DNA from: Chromera velia
Taxonomy: Eukaryota > Sar > Chromeraceae
Direction of reading: 5' to 3'
NCBI GenBank assembly: GCA_018398765.1
Contig: JAHBMJ010000631.1
Coordinates: forward strand, 53,799 to 64,789
DNA: 10,991 nt
The notes beneath the pieces are model-generated. The model saw only the letters and a list, made by a program, of their open reading frames with translations, had not been told where the DNA came from and did no database searches. Position 1 is the stretch's first letter. The number at the start of each line of letters is the position of its first letter. Below, piece by piece: positions 8,011 to 10,991 of the stretch. The position numbers and the translations under genes are program-made.

Positions 8011-8593
8011 ATGATGAGGCTCTGTCTGGGTCTTTTCCTTTCACTCTCACCATGCTTTGCCTTTTTGGCAGGAGAATTGGGCCTTTCTTCTCTGAGAGAA
8101 AGGACACGGGGGAAGAGACAAACAAGCTCCAGCTCCCCGTTTATGGAAAAGAAGGCTTCTGCGTCCTCTTCTCTTCTAGAACCCACACAGAAGCCGAAGC
8201 CTGTGAACGATCCAATAGAGGAAGAAGTAAGAGACAGCTGGATCTACAAGCGCTTTCCAAAGGGGGAGGAAGGATCGCCCATAACTTTGGGCGATCAGCT
8301 TGCGGTCATCATCTCGAACATCAACCAGCTGTATGGAGGGTATGATTCATACGACGGAGCTCCGATTGCAAATGCGAAGGTAGAGCATCCAGATGCCATC
8401 TTCTTGGACTTGTATGACATGTTTCTTGAGTCTGGGTCTGTATTCAAACTTCTGTTCGGCCCCAAGTCCTTCATGGTCGTATCAGACCCTCCTGTAGCCA
8501 AGTACCTTCTCAGACAGTCGTATAAAAAGTACGACAAGGGACTGCTAGCGGAGATTCTGGAGCCAATCATGGGGAAGGGACTCATCCCCGCAG
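8011..8593 (+). CDS. CYP97B: P450 exon 1 (targeting presequence and N-terminal domain)
   Basis: A 583-bp exon, much longer than any other here. It starts at the first of two adjacent ATGs; the second, at 8014, is equally possible. It ends GLIPA plus one base at GCAG|GTCAGA. The bipartite presequence occupies roughly residues 1-60, and the conserved P450 fold begins near WIYKRFP. Confidence 0.93.
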
Positions 8594-8923
8594 GTCAGAG
8601 AGAGAGATGAGAGAAATGAGAGAGAGAAGGAGAGCTGTCTGACCGACTGCCTGCCTGCCTGCCTTCTGGATGAATGGTTCTCCTTGTCTTGTCTGTCTGT
8701 CTGAATTTTTCCGTGCCTGTCCGCCTGCCTGCCTGTCTGCCTGGCGGGCTGTATTTGAAGCGAAGATGCCGGTGCTTCCGTCATTAATTCTCGCAGTCAG
8801 CCTGCTTGCCGATCCCTGAGTCAGCTAGGTAGTCCGCCCAGTCACCCTCTCTACAGTCCGACAGTGTTCTTCTCTCCCTGGCTGGCTGGCTGGCTGGCTC
8901 CCTCCCTCCCTCCCTCCGTCTGT

Positions 8924-9009
<86 letters not shown>

Positions 9010-10690
9010 GAAAGACTATGTGTGAGTGAGTGTGTGGGTGCGTGCAGACCCAGTCACGTGGAAGGCAAGGAGACGGGCTATCGTGCCTGGTCTGTCTGTA
9101 AGCTGGTTGAACTACACGACGGTGACGACCTTCGGCGATTGCGTAGGGAGACTCTGTGACTCCCTTGGGAAGGCTGCAGACAAGTGCGTCCGTGAGTGGG
9201 TGAAAGAAGACAAAGCGGAGAGATGGTTTGCAAGAGGGGGGGGGAGGGCAGAGTCCGGGTGATTGGAAAAGCTTTCAGAGGGGCGCTGGCAGAGAAGAGA
9301 AGAGAAGAGAAGAGACTCAGTTAGAAAGAAGAAAAAAGGAAAGGCGGAGAAAGACCAGGCACCTGTGCCTTCGTGTTTTTGCTCTGCCCAGGAACTCCTG
9401 CTTCGCTGTGTTACCGAACACTGACTGTGGATTTCACCATCCATTTTTACACTCACTCTATGCGTATCTGTCAGCCATTTATCTGTCTTTCTCCCTTGCT
9501 TCTCCCTCCCGCTGACTCGATCGATCGCTGCATGCATGCAGAGGTGCGACTGTGGGCATGGAGGAGAAGTTCAACTCGGTGTCCCTTGACGTCATTGGGC
9601 GTTCAGTTTTCAATTTTGACTTTGCCTCTGTCGTTCGGGAGTCGCCTGTGATCAAGGCAGTCTACAGACTCCTCAAGGAAGCGGAGCACCGGTGGGTGGG
9701 TGGGTGGGCATTCGGAGGAATTTAGCGCACGCATGCACGACCCTCTCCCTCCCTCTCTGTCTGTCATGCATGAGGGAGGATGCACGCGCCTGCTTTTTTT
9801 TCTGCAAACGGACTCACACAAACAGACACGGGCGGATAGATGGACAGCTAGGCAATGCCTGCATGGAGTCAAGGGGGTCCAGGCCGTCTCTCTCCAGGCA
9901 GAAGACGGACAGCGTATGAGAGAGGCATGCCTGAACAGAGATTTTTTTCCTCTTCTCTTCTCGCCGTCCCTCCTCTTCTTACCTCCACCTTCCCTGCCTG
10001 TCTGTGTATATATATGCCTGCCTTTCTTTCTGCATGCAGGTCCTTTGTTCCCATTCCCTACTGGAACCTTCCGAATGCGTCGAAGTGGATTCCCCGATTG
10101 GCGGCCTTTGAGAGAGACCTCAAAGTCGTGCAGGTCGGTAGTGAGGTGCATATGAGAGAGGTGTGTGTAGGTGTGAGAGAGAGAGCTAGCTGAGTGGGGT
10201 GGGGAAGTGAGCCGACCCGAGGCAGCAGGGCAGCTGGGAGGAAAGAGAGCGGCAGATGGATGCCGTTTTTTGTTACCTCTAGCGGCACAACGTCCATGTG
10301 ATTCGATCAACGTTTGAGAACGAATCGAAACATTTGCTTCCTCACACGGGCCCTTCTGCGTTTTCCCTGGCGTCCCAAAAACTCTCTCTGTCTGTCTGTC
10401 TGTCCGTCCGTCCATCCGTCCGTCTGTCGAAAGAAGGAAAAAAAAGTCATATAGTCTGTCCGTCCCTGCCTTAATTCAATCAAACGTTCAGGACGTTCTT
10501 GACAAATTGATCGACGAGACCAAGCATAAAACGCGGGAGGAGGCCAACGCTCTCGATGCGACCGCCTTTTCAGAGAAGAGCTTTGACGAATGCGAAGACG
10601 CTTCTCTGCTCAGATTCCTCGTTGAGTTGAGAGGGGAAGACACCAGCAATGCACAACTGAGGGATGACCTCACCACGCTCCTCATTGCAG
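8011..10690 (+). CDS. CYP97B: Cytochrome P450 CYP97 family (CYP97B-like carotenoid hydroxylase), 5' five exons
   Basis: Exons: 8011-8593, 9048-9183, 9542-9691, 10040-10133, 10492-10690; phases 1, 2, 2, 0, 1 agree at each junction, giving about 387 residues. Residues 1-18 ([18 protein letters not shown]) look like a signal peptide ending near a Phe, followed by a Ser/Arg/Lys-rich transit-like stretch, as for a complex red-type plastid. CYP97 landmarks in order: [51 protein letters not shown], the helix-C W-x-x-x-R (W199, R203), [23 protein letters not shown]...[13 protein letters not shown] and LLRFLV...[12 protein letters not shown] entering the I-helix. The family hydroxylates beta- or epsilon-rings of carotenoids in plastids, using molecular oxygen and an electron donor. 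CYP97B is favoured by the DVIG..VFN and IPYW segments. The HETT, ExxR and haem-Cys parts lie beyond the window. Confidence 0.94.
8641..8744. repeat. CTGC/CTGT tetranucleotide units
   Basis: Blocks of CTGC and CTGT units separated by short unique sequence, the same unit family as in kelch-BTB intron 6. Confidence 0.88.
8880..9006. repeat. (GGCT)n(CTCC)n(TG)n compound repeat
   Basis: GGCT units, then CTCC units, then about 43 TG dinucleotides with few interruptions, ending about 40 bp before the exon 2 acceptor. Confidence 0.95.
9048..9183 (+). CDS. CYP97B: P450 exon 2 (helix C, WxxxR)
   Basis: Encodes (D)[19 protein letters not shown], then [17 protein letters not shown]. The acceptor is GTGCAG|AC. 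The donor AA|GTGCGT at 9183 is preferred; GA|GTGGGT at 9195 gives the same phase and would add four residues. The strong GTGAGT at 9192 breaks phase with exon 3. Confidence 0.85.
9290..9315. repeat. (AGAAG)n pentanucleotide array
   Basis: About five AGAAG units in intron 2 (9184-9541). The rest of that intron is unique sequence without a coding signal, ending in TGCATGCATGCAG. Confidence 0.88.
9542..9691 (+). CDS. CYP97B: P450 exon 3
   Basis: Encodes [20 protein letters not shown], then [20 protein letters not shown] and YRLLKEAEH, the most CYP97B-like part visible. The acceptor is ATGCATGCAG|A. The donor ACCG|GTGGGT starts a GGTG array. Confidence 0.93.
9691..9709. repeat. (GGTG)n array beginning at the exon 3 donor
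   Basis: Four GGTG units whose first GT is the splice donor. The rest of intron 3 (9692-10039) is T/C-rich with a T-run near 9795 and CTGT units near 10000. Confidence 0.9.
10040..10133 (+). CDS. CYP97B: P450 exon 4
   Basis: Encodes (R)[20 protein letters not shown], then [11 protein letters not shown]. The acceptor is CTGCATGCAG|G and the donor CAG|GTCGGT, phase 0. Confidence 0.92.
10134..10491 (+). other. P450 intron 4
   Basis: A 358-bp intron with CTGT/CCGT units at 10386-10428 and an A-run near 10438. No coding signal is seen. Confidence 0.75.
10386..10428. repeat. CTGT/CCGT tetranucleotide array
   Basis: About ten units drifting from CTGT to CCGT and CCAT. Confidence 0.9.
10492..10690 (+). 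CDS. CYP97B: P450 exon 5 (into I-helix)
   Basis: Begins [20 protein letters not shown] and ends [20 protein letters not shown] then DDLTTLLIA plus one base. The next exon should start with the rest of Gly and His-Glu-Thr-Thr, which is not found before the edge. The donor is GCAG|GTGTGT. Confidence 0.93.
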
Positions 10691-10701
10691 GTGTGTGTGT
10701 G

Positions 10702-10741
<40 letters not shown>

Positions 10742-10749
10742 GGTGGGTG
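10691..10749. repeat. (GT)n(GGGT)n array starting at a splice donor
   Basis: Roughly 20 GT units with one GC interruption, then five GGGT units. The first GT is the exon 5 donor itself. Confidence 0.95.
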
Positions 10750-10979
10750 AGTCTACGGAATGGTTTCGAAGATGCACATGCGTGTTTCTCTTTCAGCATT
10801 TTTTTCACGCATGAATGGTTCTCGTCGAAGGGAAGGTACGGGCTCTGTCTCTATATTAAAAGACGCCACTTCTTTGTTTCTTTCCTTTTCCTCTCTTCTT
10901 ATGATGGGTCCGCTGTCCCTTTTGCTCTTTGCTCTTGTGATCTCTCTCGTTTTTGTTTCCTATTTTCAATTTTTTCCCT

Positions 10980-10991
10980 CCCCCCCCCCCC
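10980..10991. repeat. poly-C at window edge
   Basis: The window ends in a C run, mirroring the poly-G at the start. Confidence 0.9.

Larger units (their letters stand above)
8594..9047 (+). other. P450 intron 1
   Basis: A 454-bp intron made largely of simple repeats: GA-rich sequence at the donor, CTGC/CTGT units at 8641-8744, GGCT then CTCC units at 8880-8917, and (TG)n at 8921-9006 running up to the acceptor GTGCGTGCAG. Confidence 0.8.
10691..10991 (+). other. P450 intron 5, partial
   Basis: Opens with (GT)n that begins at the donor, followed by GGGT units, then T-rich unique sequence to the poly-C window edge. None of the frames read shows the expected His-Glu-Thr-Thr exon. Confidence 0.75.

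Noticed and set aside
9192-9197. Strong GTGAGT donor for P450 exon 2
   Set aside because: Using it leaves phase 1, which does not join exon 3 in the conserved frame; AA|GTGCGT at 9183 does.
9603-10415. Minus-strand 270-codon open frame
   Set aside because: It is antisense to well-supported P450 exons 3 and 4 and shows no domain pattern.
10796-10840. Possible next P450 exon after TTTCAG at 10792-10797
   Set aside because: The frame continuing from exon 5 does not give His-Glu-Thr-Thr and soon meets a stop codon.

Overview
This is a stretch of intron-rich nuclear DNA from a eukaryote, packed with microsatellites. The introns carry (CA)n, (GA)n, (GT)n, CAGA, CTGA, CTGC, GGAA and GGAT arrays. 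Coding sequence occurs as short exons of 33 to 583 bp, joined by GT-AG introns of about 250 to 770 bp. The plus-strand gene begins with a signal peptide followed by a transit-peptide-like stretch and a Phe near the predicted cleavage point. That is the usual address for a plastid acquired by secondary endosymbiosis of a red alga. I therefore infer a photosynthetic alveolate or stramenopile-type alga; a chromerid such as Chromera would fit, but the species is a guess.

Layout: (1) Positions 7132 down to 1, minus strand: a multi-exon gene for a six-bladed kelch protein followed by a BTB domain, in the architecture of LZTR1 (leucine-zipper-like regulator 1, a CUL3 adaptor). I reconstruct 13 exons whose splice phases agree at every junction. 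The 3' part of the gene runs off the left edge. (2) Positions 7133-8010: a divergent, partly AT-rich intergenic region with no gene I can support. (3) Positions 8011 to 10690 and beyond, plus strand: the first five exons of a cytochrome P450 of the CYP97 family, closest to CYP97B, a plastid carotenoid ring hydroxylase. The gene is cut in the oxygen-binding I-helix; the ExxR and haem-cysteine region lie beyond the right edge.

The two genes are head to head and could share a promoter region. Nothing in the sequence links their functions. The window starts in poly-G, ends in poly-C and has NNN inside an internal poly-C run, which looks like a short-read contig broken at homopolymers.

The most interesting features concern splicing. 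None of the 17 inferred donors has A at +3 and all have G at +5. Acceptors are nearly always GCAG. Several microsatellites begin exactly at a donor. The palindrome TGCATGCA is strongly over-represented and abuts two acceptors. I found no clearly new multi-gene system.
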